Assembly (NCBI RefSeq): GCF_000813145.1
Contig: NZ_BAZF01000001.1
Coordinates: 310,001 to 374,000 of the forward strand
Direction of reading: 5' to 3'
DNA from: Geobacter sp. OR-1
GTDB taxonomy: Bacteria; Desulfobacterota; Desulfuromonadia; Geobacterales; DSM-12255
Length of the DNA stretch: 64,000 nucleotides
The notes beneath the pieces were generated by a model that was given only the letters and a program-made list of their open reading frames with translations, was not told the DNA's origin and did no database searches. The translations under genes were made by a program, and so were the position numbers. Shown here piece after piece: positions 33,770 to 42,213 of this stretch. Each line of letters opens with the position of its first letter. Within the stretch, counting starts at the first letter, position 1.

Positions 33770-34825
33770 ATTATCAGAACAGGGGTCATTACCTACGATT
33801 TTTACCCGCTGATCGGCGGTATCGGCAGGCACACCTATCAGATGTTCGTAAGCCTAATGGACAAGGATCTGCTGTTCTTTTCCCCGGCAATCAACTCGCT
33901 GCCCCGCCACATTCCAATCGATTACCTTCCAGTCCGTTTTCTCAAGCAGGCTGGCGTTTCCCTCTGGTTTCACTTCAATGCCCAACGGATAATTTCCCGC
34001 TATCATCTGGGCAGCCTGAATATCCATGCCGGCCCGGGCGGAGTACTCTGCGTCCGCCGGCTCCCGGTTCCGGTCATTGTCACCTGCCACCACACCTATC
34101 ATCAGCAAATCAGCCATATCCGTTCACAGTTCTGGAAGATCATATTCCTCCCCTTTGAAAAGAGGACATACCGGCTCGCCGACCGGATCGTCGCGGTGTC
34201 GGAAGCGACAAAAGCCGCTTTGATCGAGCATTACGAGATTCCCGAGCACAAAATCCGGGTCATTCATAATGCCGTTGACACCGGCAGGTTTCACCAGATG
34301 AAGATGCAGAAAAAGCCCCACGCACTGCTCTATATCGGCCGGATCGATAAACGCAAGGGGATCGAGTTCCTGATTCGGAGCATGGCTCTCGTGCGCAGAC
34401 AGCTTCCTGACGCCCTCTTGCTGGTTGGGGGTAAGGGGAGGGACCTGAAAAGAATGCAGACGCTTGTTACCAGGCTGGATCTGGAGCGCTCGGTCAGGTT
34501 CCTCGGCTTTGTTCCCGATGACCAGTTGAACGAATTGTACAACCAGGCCCAATGCGTTGTCGTGCCTTCCATTTTCGAGGGATTCGGTATCACCGTCATC
34601 GAAGCCCTCGCGACCGGAACCCGTGTGGTCGGCACCGATGTGGACGGTATCCGGGAAATCCTGAACAGCGGGGAATATGGCAGGCTTGTCCCTTACGACG
34701 ATCACCCTGCCCTGGCAAATGCAGTCATCGCCGAACTGAATGAACCGAAAACAGCCGGGGCGTTGCGGCCGGAATACCTGGTCGAGCAGTTCCGGGAACA
34801 GTATCTGGAAGCACTGAAAGGATGA
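33770..34825 (+). CDS. Family 4 (GT-B) glycosyltransferase, non-standard start
   Basis: A GT-B sugar transferase with the acceptor half (VIVTCHHTYH, RIVAVSEATKAALIEHY, VIHNAVDTGRF) and the donor half (ALLYIGRIDKRKGIEFLI, RFLGFVPDDQLNELYNQA, VVPSIFEGFGITVIEALATGTRVVGTDVDGI). The usual N-terminal strand and Gly loop are encoded upstream of the first ATG (33842) as GVITYDFYPLIGGIGRHTYQ, in a frame with no ATG, GTG or TTG. AGAGG at 33762 lies three bases before ATT (33770) and six before ATC (33773); one of these is the likely start, ATC giving MRTGVITYDFYPLIGG. Cytoplasmic, acting on a lipid-linked glycan (inference). Confidence 0.85.
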   Translation: MIRTGVITYDFYPLIGGIGRHTYQMFVSLMDKDLLFFSPAINSLPRHIPIDYLPVRFLKQAGVSLWFHFNAQRIISRYHLGSLNIHAGPGGVLCVRRLPVPVIVTCHHTYHQQISHIRSQFWKIIFLPFEKRTYRLADRIVAVSEATKAALIEHYEIPEHKIRVIHNAVDTGRFHQMKMQKKPHALLYIGRIDKRKGIEFLIRSMALVRRQLPDALLLVGGKGRDLKRMQTLVTRLDLERSVRFLGFVPDDQLNELYNQAQCVVVPSIFEGFGITVIEALATGTRVVGTDVDGIREILNSGEYGRLVPYDDHPALANAVIAELNEPKTAGALRPEYLVEQFREQYLEALKG

Positions 34826-34835
34826 CCCTGCTCCG

Positions 34836-36167
34836 ATGAATTCAGCCTGGACCGGATACCTGCCCGGCATCATCAGAGAATGGCTGGAAGGAAGGCCCCA
34901 CCTCCGAAAGGCAGTCGGCAACACCGGCTGGCTGTTGTTCGACCGGGTCCTCCGGATGATTATCGGCGTGAGCGTCGGCGCCTGGGTCGCACGCTATCTC
35001 GGCCCTGCCCGGTTCGGGGAACTTGCCTACATCATCGCTTTCATCGCCTTTTTTCAGGTCATCGCCGGACTTGAAGCGGATGGCTTCATCGTACGGGACA
35101 TTGCCCGAAATCAGGGCGATACCGGCGTCATTCTCGGCACGTCGCTCAGATTGCGGATTGTCAGCGGTATCGTCTGCTGGCTGACCGCCACAGGCATGAT
35201 GTATCTATTCCATCCGGATGACACGCAGATCTGCCTAATGACGGTCATAGTCGGCGCAATGCTGGTCTTCCAGGCATCCGACACGGTTGACCTCTGGTTT
35301 GAGAGCCAGAGCCAGAGCAAACGGACGGTTCTCGCAAAGCTCGCCTCCTATCTTTTCGCCAATGGCTTACGGGTTTTTCTCCTGCTCACCAAGGCTCCAC
35401 TGATCGCCTTTGCCGGTGTTATCTCCCTGGAATCGGCCGCACTGGCGGTTGCCCTGTTCGTTGCCTACCGGCGCTTTCCGACCGACGGCCGGTGGCGCGC
35501 CGACATTGTCCAGGCGAAAAAACTCCTGCACCTCTGCTGGCCGCTTGCCACTACCGGAGTAATGATAACCGCGTACATGAGAATCGACCAGATCATGCTC
35601 AAGGAAATGCTCGGTGAAAAGGAACTCGGCATTTATGCCGCGGCGCTCACCCTGGTCCAGGTATGGAATGTCATCCCGGCAACCCTGGTCGCCAGCCTGG
35701 CACCGTTTGTCGCCCGGATGAAAAGCCGCGGCGAAACGGAGTATCAGGATGCACTCGTGATAATATTCCGTTTCTTTGCTATAGTGGCTTTTCTGGGAGC
35801 CGGGCTGACTGCGGTGGCGTCCCCATGGGTGGTGAGTCTTCTGTACGGGGCGGAATTCCGGTCATCGGCAGTTCTGTTGAGTGCATTGGTGTTTGTAATT
35901 ATCTTCATTTTTCAGGGGATGGCCCAGACGCTGTGGGTGATCAACAACGACGTGCGGATCGCCAACCTGGTCGGAACGTTCCTGGCGGCGCTGGTCAGCG
36001 TTATTGCCAACTTTTTCCTGATCAGGAAATTCGGGATCATGGGTGCCGTTTTCTCATACCTGCTCGCCCAGGGAGCATCCGTAGTACTCTTCCCCTGCCT
36101 GCTCAGGCGAGACCTTTTAACCCTGTACACAAGGGCTTTTCTGGGGTTTGGATCAAGAAAACAATGA
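34836..36167 (+). CDS. Polysaccharide flippase (Wzx/MATE-like)
   Basis: A 443-residue protein of about 12-14 membrane helices with the start NTGWLLFDRVLRMIIGVSVGAWVARYLGPARFGELAYIIAFIAFF, which is characteristic of Wzx/RfbX-type O-unit flippases, and the mid-protein AYMRIDQIMLKEMLGEKELGIYAAALTLVQVWNVIP. It would move undecaprenyl-linked repeat units across the inner membrane. It starts 10 bases after the preceding glycosyltransferase stop; its own ribosome site is weak. The stop overlaps the next start (ATGA). No Wzy-type polymerase was recognised with certainty in the window. Confidence 0.93.
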   Translation: MNSAWTGYLPGIIREWLEGRPHLRKAVGNTGWLLFDRVLRMIIGVSVGAWVARYLGPARFGELAYIIAFIAFFQVIAGLEADGFIVRDIARNQGDTGVILGTSLRLRIVSGIVCWLTATGMMYLFHPDDTQICLMTVIVGAMLVFQASDTVDLWFESQSQSKRTVLAKLASYLFANGLRVFLLLTKAPLIAFAGVISLESAALAVALFVAYRRFPTDGRWRADIVQAKKLLHLCWPLATTGVMITAYMRIDQIMLKEMLGEKELGIYAAALTLVQVWNVIPATLVASLAPFVARMKSRGETEYQDALVIIFRFFAIVAFLGAGLTAVASPWVVSLLYGAEFRSSAVLLSALVFVIIFIFQGMAQTLWVINNDVRIANLVGTFLAALVSVIANFFLIRKFGIMGAVFSYLLAQGASVVLFPCLLRRDLLTLYTRAFLGFGSRKQ

Positions 36168-37144
36168 GCATTATCAATGATTTCATAAAGCGGGAACTGC
36201 TCCGCATCAATCGGCTTCTCGATACGTTGCAGGCCCTTCACCTCGTGACCATCACCAAAGAGGACCTGATCAGATTTCGCGGAACGGGGTACCACCGGGA
36301 GATCCATTTCAGTCAGGAAGGGAATGACCGCATTGCGGAACTGGTCTCCAGGAACGAACCATTGCTGGTTGCCCGACTCGGTTCGGTGGAATTATCCTGC
36401 CTCCATTTCTATCTGGAAAAGCGGCGCGGGGCAGACAGGAGGTACAGCGGGAAGATCAAAGCCACCATGGCCAACCCCGCCGGTTTCTTTCCGGTCGATG
36501 ACGCGTCCCTCGACGCCTTTGCGGAACTGTACCTGGAGCACCTGCCACAGGTCGATGCCATGGGGGTCTGGTTCAACCCGTACGAAGATGTGATCTGCAA
36601 TACCTATTGCGGAAAGGCCGACCTGGTAGACTTTGACAGCCTTGAACCGTTCCGGTTCGGCAATCCCTGGAGCAGCAGGCTGGCCGGCCGGAAGGTGCTG
36701 GTCGTTCACCCCTTCTCCGAGTCGATTCAGAAGCAGTATACGGAAAAGCGGCGCCTGCTCTTTTCTTGCCCTGACGTGCTGCCTGAGTTCGAGCTGAAGA
36801 CACTCAAGACAGTACAATCCATTGCCGGTTCGCGGGTGGATTTCGCCACCTGGTTCGATGCGTATCGCCACATGTGCGATGGGATCACAAAGATCGATTT
36901 CGACATCTGCATCATCGGAGCGGGCGCCTATGGCCTCCCGCTGGCGGCGTTCGCCAAGCAGCTGGGCAAGCAGGCGATCCATCTCGGCGGCGTCACCCAG
37001 ATACTCTTCGGTATAAAAGGAAAGCGATGGGAGCGTGAGTATGCCGACAGCACGGCAAAACTGTTCAATGAGCACTGGGTGCGCCCTCTGCCAACGGAAA
37101 CCCCGGCAAACAAGGACAAGATAGAAAGGGGTTGTTACTGGTAA
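36164..37144 (+). CDS. Putative GT-D-fold-like glycosyltransferase
   Basis: A 326-residue protein I can only place loosely. LLVARLGSVELSC near residue 70, a middle part with MGVWFNPYEDVICNTYC, then KVLVVHPFSESIQKQY, DFDICIIGAGAYGLPLAAFAKQLGKQAIHLGGVTQILFGIKGKRW. The RxGxxE and GGxxQxxFGxKGxRW patterns are like those of GT-D (DUF1792-type) glycosyltransferases. No membrane helix or signal peptide. The ATG at 36164 shares an ATGA with the flippase stop, which decides the start against longer in-frame extensions into the flippase gene. In an operon of sugar transferases a transferase role is reasonable but unproven. Confidence 0.72.
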   Translation: MSIINDFIKRELLRINRLLDTLQALHLVTITKEDLIRFRGTGYHREIHFSQEGNDRIAELVSRNEPLLVARLGSVELSCLHFYLEKRRGADRRYSGKIKATMANPAGFFPVDDASLDAFAELYLEHLPQVDAMGVWFNPYEDVICNTYCGKADLVDFDSLEPFRFGNPWSSRLAGRKVLVVHPFSESIQKQYTEKRRLLFSCPDVLPEFELKTLKTVQSIAGSRVDFATWFDAYRHMCDGITKIDFDICIIGAGAYGLPLAAFAKQLGKQAIHLGGVTQILFGIKGKRWEREYADSTAKLFNEHWVRPLPTETPANKDKIERGCYW

Positions 37145-37164
37145 ATTATGGAGCTTTTCGCCTA

Positions 37165-38376
37165 GTGGGAATAACACCTCTTATAACGACTCGGATCCGC
37201 TGCCTAGCAGACTTGGAAGCTTCTTTGGATGCATGGCGAGTTCTGGCTGATGGCACTCCGATGCGGTCCCCGGAATGGCTCCTTATCTGGTGGAAATATT
37301 ATGCTGCGCCTGAGGATGAGTTGAGCGTACTGCTTTTCCATGAACAGGGTGGGACTCTTGTCGGCTTGACACCGCTCTATATCCGGGTTCAGGGAAAACG
37401 CAGGACTGTCTGCCTTCTTGGTTCAGGTGAAGCCTCTACTAACCACACTACCTGGCTGGCTGCTGACAAGTGTGAAGAAGTAGTGAGCCATGCTGTGGCC
37501 CAGTTCATCCTCGATATAAAGCATGAGTGGAACGCAGTACATTTCGATTCGGTCGATGCTGATGACATCAACATCAACTCAACGGTAGCATGCATGGCCG
37601 ATATGGGATTTCCGGTACTCAGAAGATCGCTCCATAACCGCTGGGAAATAGAGCTCCCACCAACCTGGGAAGAGTATCTGATGATTCTTTCCAAGTCACA
37701 TCGTAAACAGTGCCGAAGTCTGCAGCAGCGATATCTCGAGTCAGGCCGGGTGAGTGTGCATAAAGTTTCAGGCATAGAAGATTTCCATAAGGGTTTTGAA
37801 ATACTTCTGCAACTCCACAGCGCCCGCTGGAGCGAGCCAGCCAAGCCGCAGGGTTGTTTTAGCGACCAAAGGTTCCGTGAGTTCCACGAAACAGTCGCTC
37901 TTGAATTATGTAAGCGCAATCAATTACTGCTTGTTTGGCTGGAATACGATGGCAAACCCATCTCAGTTGAGTACCAGTTCATGAGCAGGAAATCTGTCTA
38001 TTCATATCTGGCGGGAATGGATCCTTCGATCACCGAATTCTCTCCGGGCAACCTTTCAATACTGGCCTCAATTCAACTTGCTATCTTAAACGGCTGTAAA
38101 ACCTTTGACTTCTCGCGCGGCGACCAGCCCTACAAGGCGCATTGGCGGGCTGCCCCTGTTTCTTGTCATGAAGTCCGTATCTGGCCGAACAATCTTTCAG
38201 GCCGACTGGAGCATGCCGCGTATGGCATGAGCAATTTGACTGAATTGGGGAGAATGAGGGCTGTTAAATGGATCAAGTCCATGGTTTCTCCTCATTTCAT
38301 AAAAGCTTGGCGGCAGGTCCATTATACTGTGACCGGAAAGCGCAGAGGACCTCGCAGAGTTGGAAGCTCTGATTGA
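37165..38376 (+). CDS. GNAT-fold acyltransferase, CelD/FemAB-like
   Basis: About 403 residues with the pattern of the CelD-like acetyltransferase group (Acetyltransf_6): MRSPEWLLIWWKYYAAPEDELSVLLFHEQGGTLVGLTPLYI, then SKSHRKQCRSLQQRYLESGRVSVHKVSG, SARWSEP, VWLEYDGKPISVEYQFMSRKSVYSYLAGMDPSITEFSPGNL and FDFSRGDQPYKAHWRA. It probably acylates a sugar of the polysaccharide. Start uncertain: the GTG at 37165 has GGAG 11 bases upstream, while a TTG at 37132 would overlap the preceding gene by 13 bases. Codon choice looks less GC-biased than in neighbours, hinting at separate origin. Confidence 0.8.
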   Translation: MGITPLITTRIRCLADLEASLDAWRVLADGTPMRSPEWLLIWWKYYAAPEDELSVLLFHEQGGTLVGLTPLYIRVQGKRRTVCLLGSGEASTNHTTWLAADKCEEVVSHAVAQFILDIKHEWNAVHFDSVDADDININSTVACMADMGFPVLRRSLHNRWEIELPPTWEEYLMILSKSHRKQCRSLQQRYLESGRVSVHKVSGIEDFHKGFEILLQLHSARWSEPAKPQGCFSDQRFREFHETVALELCKRNQLLLVWLEYDGKPISVEYQFMSRKSVYSYLAGMDPSITEFSPGNLSILASIQLAILNGCKTFDFSRGDQPYKAHWRAAPVSCHEVRIWPNNLSGRLEHAAYGMSNLTELGRMRAVKWIKSMVSPHFIKAWRQVHYTVTGKRRGPRRVGSSD

Positions 38377-38391
38377 GCCCGAGGTATGTGC

Positions 38392-39042
38392 ATGGCATTG
38401 ACTACTGACATTGTAAACGCCCTGTCTTTGCTGTTTCATGGCGAGTGGCGCGAATTCATCTTTCGCATCCGTGTCCATCTGCAGAAGATCGACCTGAGGA
38501 ACAGTTATCTTGCCGAACTGCAGCTTCCGGAAGAGCGGTGCCACTACTACGCCAATTCAGGGGGGCTCCACCTGGCAAAGGTGCTCGACAGCCTGAAGAT
38601 AACCCCGCAGGATGCTATCGTGGACTTTGGCTCCGGCAAGGGTGGGGCTCTCATTACCATGTCCCATTACCCCTTTGCCCGAATCATGGGGGTGGAGATC
38701 TCTCCCGAACTGGTGGCCATTGCCCGACGAAATCTGGCCAAACTCGGCATCGCCAATGCGGAGATGAGGGTCAGCGACGCGACGAATTTCCTCGATCTGG
38801 ACGGGTACAACTACTTCTATTTCTTCAGCCCGTTTCCGGGCCACGTCATGGAGAGCGTCATCAGGAACATCAGCAATTCTCTGGTCAAGGCCCCCAGGAA
38901 AGTGACCATCATCTATTTCAATCCTGAGTACCATGAAGCCATAGTGACTAATTCACCTTTCGTCAAGGTGGCGGAGCTGCATCATCACGCACTTGACTAT
39001 TACATCTACACCAACAGAGACGGGCAAAAGGTCTCTCGATGA
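38392..39042 (+). CDS. SAM-dependent methyltransferase
   Basis: A 216-residue class I methyltransferase with motif I VDFGSGKGGALI (about residue 80), the acidic loop MGVEISPELVAIARRNLAKLG and YNYFYFFSPFPGHVM in the motif IV/V area. The opening part (HYYANSGGLHLAKVLDSL) is typical of small-molecule or sugar O-methyltransferases. The ATG at 38392 has GAGG seven bases upstream; the ATG at 38386 is too close to it. It overlaps the next gene by ATGA. A methyl group on the glycan is the likely product, by context only. Confidence 0.86.
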   Translation: MALTTDIVNALSLLFHGEWREFIFRIRVHLQKIDLRNSYLAELQLPEERCHYYANSGGLHLAKVLDSLKITPQDAIVDFGSGKGGALITMSHYPFARIMGVEISPELVAIARRNLAKLGIANAEMRVSDATNFLDLDGYNYFYFFSPFPGHVMESVIRNISNSLVKAPRKVTIIYFNPEYHEAIVTNSPFVKVAELHHHALDYYIYTNRDGQKVSR

Positions 39043-40013
39043 CAGCCTTTGCAGGAAGACTTTCAGAAGCGGCGCGTAAACTGGTGTTAACCCCGATCAA
39101 CCGGCTGCTGAACCGCCTCGACGCGCCGGTACTGGTTCTGGTCTATCACCGGGTGGCGACCCTGGCATCTGACCCGGAGATGCTGGCCGTGACCCCGGCA
39201 AACTTCCGCGCCCAGATGAAATATCTCAAGGACAATTTCCCGCTGGTCCGTTTCGAGGCTGATTGGGCCGGGACTCCGAAACCAGCCATCGCTGTCACCT
39301 TCGACGACGGCTACGCCGACAATCTCCTGGAGGCATTGCCGATCGTGGAGGAACTGGCCGTACCGGCGACCTTCTTCGTCACCACCGGCAACATCGGCAC
39401 CGGCCAGGAGTTCTGGTGGCACGAATTGCAGCGGCTGATCCTGGGTACACACAAGCTGCCGCCGCATTTTGACCTGGGCACCGGATCGTGGGGAACAGTC
39501 ACCGAGGTAAAACGGCGCGTCATGTATGATGGTTTGGTCCGGCTGATGAACGACGCGACGCCCCGGCAGAGAAATGAGTGGCTCTCCCGGGTGCGTGGAT
39601 GGGCGGAAATGGAAACGGCGCCGAACGATCGCCACCGGTCCATGACCCTGGAAGAACTGCGAATCCTGGCAGGAAGCAGGCTCGTCACCATCGGCGCCCA
39701 CACGGTATCGCACACGAGGCTTGCGGCACTTTCCAGCTCCGGGCAGAAGGAAGAGATCATGACTTCGAAACAGCAGCTGGAGACTTGGATCGGGCGGGAA
39801 ATCCGGGTCTTTTCCTACCCCTTTGGCCGCCGTAGCGACTATACGAAGGAGAGCATGACCTTGTGCCGTGAAGCGGGTTTCATCAAAGCGGCCGCCAATT
39901 TCCCCGGCCAGGCCCATAGCTGGACCGAACCCTTTCAGATACCACGCCACCTGGTCCGAGACTGGCCGGTGGAGCTGTTTGCCGAAAAGATCCGGGGGTT
40001 CTGGACCAGATGA
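39039..40013 (+). CDS. Polysaccharide deacetylase (NodB/CE4 family)
   Basis: A 324-residue CE4 enzyme: LVYHRV near the N terminus, metal and catalytic motif 1 TFDDGYADN (about 90), motif 2 GAHTVSHTRL (about 215) and FSYPFGRR. The fold removes N-acetyl groups from sugars using a divalent metal. No clear signal peptide; the N terminus is amphipathic, so it may act on lipid-linked intermediates in the cytoplasm or be exported without a classical signal. Overlaps its neighbours on both sides by ATGA. Confidence 0.92.
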   Translation: MTAFAGRLSEAARKLVLTPINRLLNRLDAPVLVLVYHRVATLASDPEMLAVTPANFRAQMKYLKDNFPLVRFEADWAGTPKPAIAVTFDDGYADNLLEALPIVEELAVPATFFVTTGNIGTGQEFWWHELQRLILGTHKLPPHFDLGTGSWGTVTEVKRRVMYDGLVRLMNDATPRQRNEWLSRVRGWAEMETAPNDRHRSMTLEELRILAGSRLVTIGAHTVSHTRLAALSSSGQKEEIMTSKQQLETWIGREIRVFSYPFGRRSDYTKESMTLCREAGFIKAAANFPGQAHSWTEPFQIPRHLVRDWPVELFAEKIRGFWTR

Positions 40014-41251
40014 AGATCCTCTACCTGAACGGTGCCGATCTGGAGGGGGGGGCGGCCAAGGCAGCCACACGGCTGTTGCATGGGGTTTGCAGCCAGAAGG
40101 TGGACGCCCGGCTCCATGTGCAGCGAAAATCTGGACATGACCCCCTGGTCACCGGACCGGCATCACTCTGCGGGAAGGTATCGGCCAGGATGCGGCCTTC
40201 CATCGAACAACTCCTCAACGGAATCGATCCGGGAAAGACCAACGGCCCGTTCTGCGCCGCCAGTCTTCCCGACAGACTGGCGGGACTGGCATCCAAAACC
40301 GCCCCCGACCTCATCCATCTCCACTGGGTCGCCCGGATGATGCGCCTGGAGACGCTGGCCCGCTTTAAACTACCGCTCGTCTGGACCCTCCACGACTCCT
40401 GGCCCTTCACCGGCGGCTGTTATCTTCCCGGTGACTGTACCCGCTACCGGGAGGATTGCGGCAGCTGCCCGGTGCTCAACTCAACTAGAGCAGACGACCT
40501 TTCCCGCCAGGTCTGGCAGCGAAAGGACAAGGCCTGGCAAGGCATGAACCTTACCCTGGTGGCACCGAGCCGCTGGATGGCCGGTTGCGCCCAAACCAGT
40601 TCGCTCTTTCGCCATGTCCGGGTAGAGGTGATCCCCAACGGCATCGACATCAACCGATTTGCGCCTGGCGACAAGCAGAAGGCTCGTGAGGCGCTCTCCC
40701 TCCCCCGGGACGGTCAGTTGCTCCTGTTCGGTGCCAAAGGGGGAACCAGCGACCGTAACAAGGGGTTCCATCTGCTGGCAGAGGCCCTGCAACATGTTGC
40801 GGCGTCCGCCTCCGGCAACAAGTTGGAGCTGGTCATGTTCGGAGCAAACGAGCCACTCCCCGAGATCTGCGGCATCAGGGTCCATAACCTGGGATGGCAG
40901 GATGATGACTCGCGCCTCGCTTCCATCTATACGGCGGCGGATCTCTTTGTGTTCCCCTCCATACAGGAAACTCTCGGCTATGCCGCCATGGAGGCCATGG
41001 CCTGCGGCACCCCCTGCGTGGCGTTCCGCCAGGGCGGGGTGCCGGACCTGATCGACCACGAGCGCAGCGGATACCTGGCAATCCCTTACGAGACTGCCGA
41101 TCTGGCGCGGGGAATAACCTGGGGGCTGGAGAACAGCGCGCGAATCCACGAGACATCGGTGCAGGCAAGGAAGAAAGCGGAACAGGATTTTGCCCTGGAC
41201 AAGGTTGCCGCACGGCATCTGGCGCTCTACCGGGAGATCATCGGCAGATGA
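40010..41251 (+). CDS. Family 4 glycosyltransferase, WcaC-like
   Basis: A 413-residue GT-B enzyme with MKILYLNGADLEGGAAKAATRL at the start, LIHLHWV, and the Cys-rich loop TLHDSWPFTGGCYLPGDCTRYREDCGSCPVL, the signature of WcaC-like transferases, where the cysteines may bind a metal. The donor half has EVIPNGIDINRF, LFGAKGGTSDRNKGFHLLAEAL and FPSIQETLGYAAMEAMACGTPCVAFRQGGVPDLI. The ATGA overlaps at both ends make it part of a translationally coupled chain. Confidence 0.92.
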   Translation: MKILYLNGADLEGGAAKAATRLLHGVCSQKVDARLHVQRKSGHDPLVTGPASLCGKVSARMRPSIEQLLNGIDPGKTNGPFCAASLPDRLAGLASKTAPDLIHLHWVARMMRLETLARFKLPLVWTLHDSWPFTGGCYLPGDCTRYREDCGSCPVLNSTRADDLSRQVWQRKDKAWQGMNLTLVAPSRWMAGCAQTSSLFRHVRVEVIPNGIDINRFAPGDKQKAREALSLPRDGQLLLFGAKGGTSDRNKGFHLLAEALQHVAASASGNKLELVMFGANEPLPEICGIRVHNLGWQDDDSRLASIYTAADLFVFPSIQETLGYAAMEAMACGTPCVAFRQGGVPDLIDHERSGYLAIPYETADLARGITWGLENSARIHETSVQARKKAEQDFALDKVAARHLALYREIIGR

Positions 41252-42213
41252 AAAACGATACCATAATCTCCATCGTCACCCCCTCCTTCAACCAGGGGGA
41301 GTTCCTGGCCGAGACCATTGAAAGCGTGCTCAGCCAGGAAGGAGAATTCGCTATCGATTACCTCATCGTCGATGGCGGCTCGACCGACGATTCCGTCGCA
41401 ATCATCAAGCGGTATGATGACCGTCTTAAACAGGGAAAGTGGCCGGTACGCTGCAGTGGAATCTCCCTGCGCTGGCTGAGCGAGCAGGACCAGGGGCAGA
41501 CCGATGCCCTGATTAAGGGGTTCCGCATGGCATCCGGAGAAATCTTCGCCTGGCTCAACTCCGACGACACCTATCTGCCGGGGGCATTGCAGACCGTAAC
41601 CGACTTTTTCCGCACCACCCCGGACTTGGGTCTCCTGTATGGCGATGCCCGTTACATTGATCCGTCAGGCGATATCATCGGCGCCTATCATACTGAAGAG
41701 TTCTCTCTTGAGAGGCTGGCCGTGGCCAATATCATCTGCCAGCCAACGGCCTTTTTCCGGAGAGACGACTTCGAAGCGGTCGGGGGACTGGACATGTCAC
41801 TCAGGTTCGTCATGGATTACGATCTCTGGATCAGGCTCGCCAGGCGCGTTCCGTGCTGCTACCTGCCGCAGCTGCTGGCAACCTACCGGCTCCACGGGTC
41901 GTCCAAAACCATGAACCGGGCTGCGCTCATCGACAACAGCGAGGAAGCGCTTGCCGTTACCCGCCGGCATTTCAGTTGGGCACCGATCACCAGGGTGTAC
42001 ACCGCCTGCAGCATCAGGTGCCGGGAAAGCCTGCCGGGACTGCTGGGAGCCAGCAGGATGATAACCGCCACCGCAGCAATCATCTGCACGGTCGTGCGCT
42101 CCCTTGTTCTGAACCGGGGAATAAACCGCAGCGACCTGCGACTGCTGAACCGGGAGAACTTCTGCAAGCTGTTCAAGGACAGGCTTGAACTGATGACAGG
42201 CCGCACCCCATGA
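41248..42213 (+). CDS. Family 2 glycosyltransferase
   Basis: A 321-residue GT-A enzyme: ISIVTPSFNQGEFLAETIESVLSQ, LIVDGGSTDDS, SEQDQGQTDALIKGFRMASGEIFAWLNSDDTYLPGAL (metal-binding SDD), LYGDARYIDPSG and QPTAFFRRDDFEAVGGLD..VMDYDLWIRLARR. It resembles colanic-acid and rhamnan-type transferases. Cytoplasmic face of the inner membrane expected. Its stop overlaps the start of the frameshifted transferase downstream. Confidence 0.92.
   Translation: MKNDTIISIVTPSFNQGEFLAETIESVLSQEGEFAIDYLIVDGGSTDDSVAIIKRYDDRLKQGKWPVRCSGISLRWLSEQDQGQTDALIKGFRMASGEIFAWLNSDDTYLPGALQTVTDFFRTTPDLGLLYGDARYIDPSGDIIGAYHTEEFSLERLAVANIICQPTAFFRRDDFEAVGGLDMSLRFVMDYDLWIRLARRVPCCYLPQLLATYRLHGSSKTMNRAALIDNSEEALAVTRRHFSWAPITRVYTACSIRCRESLPGLLGASRMITATAAIICTVVRSLVLNRGINRSDLRLLNRENFCKLFKDRLELMTGRTP

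Noticed and set aside
33766-34158. GTG-started plus-strand frame at the head of the GT4 gene
   Set aside because: Its translation has no family features, while the overlapping frame encodes the conserved GT-B N terminus.
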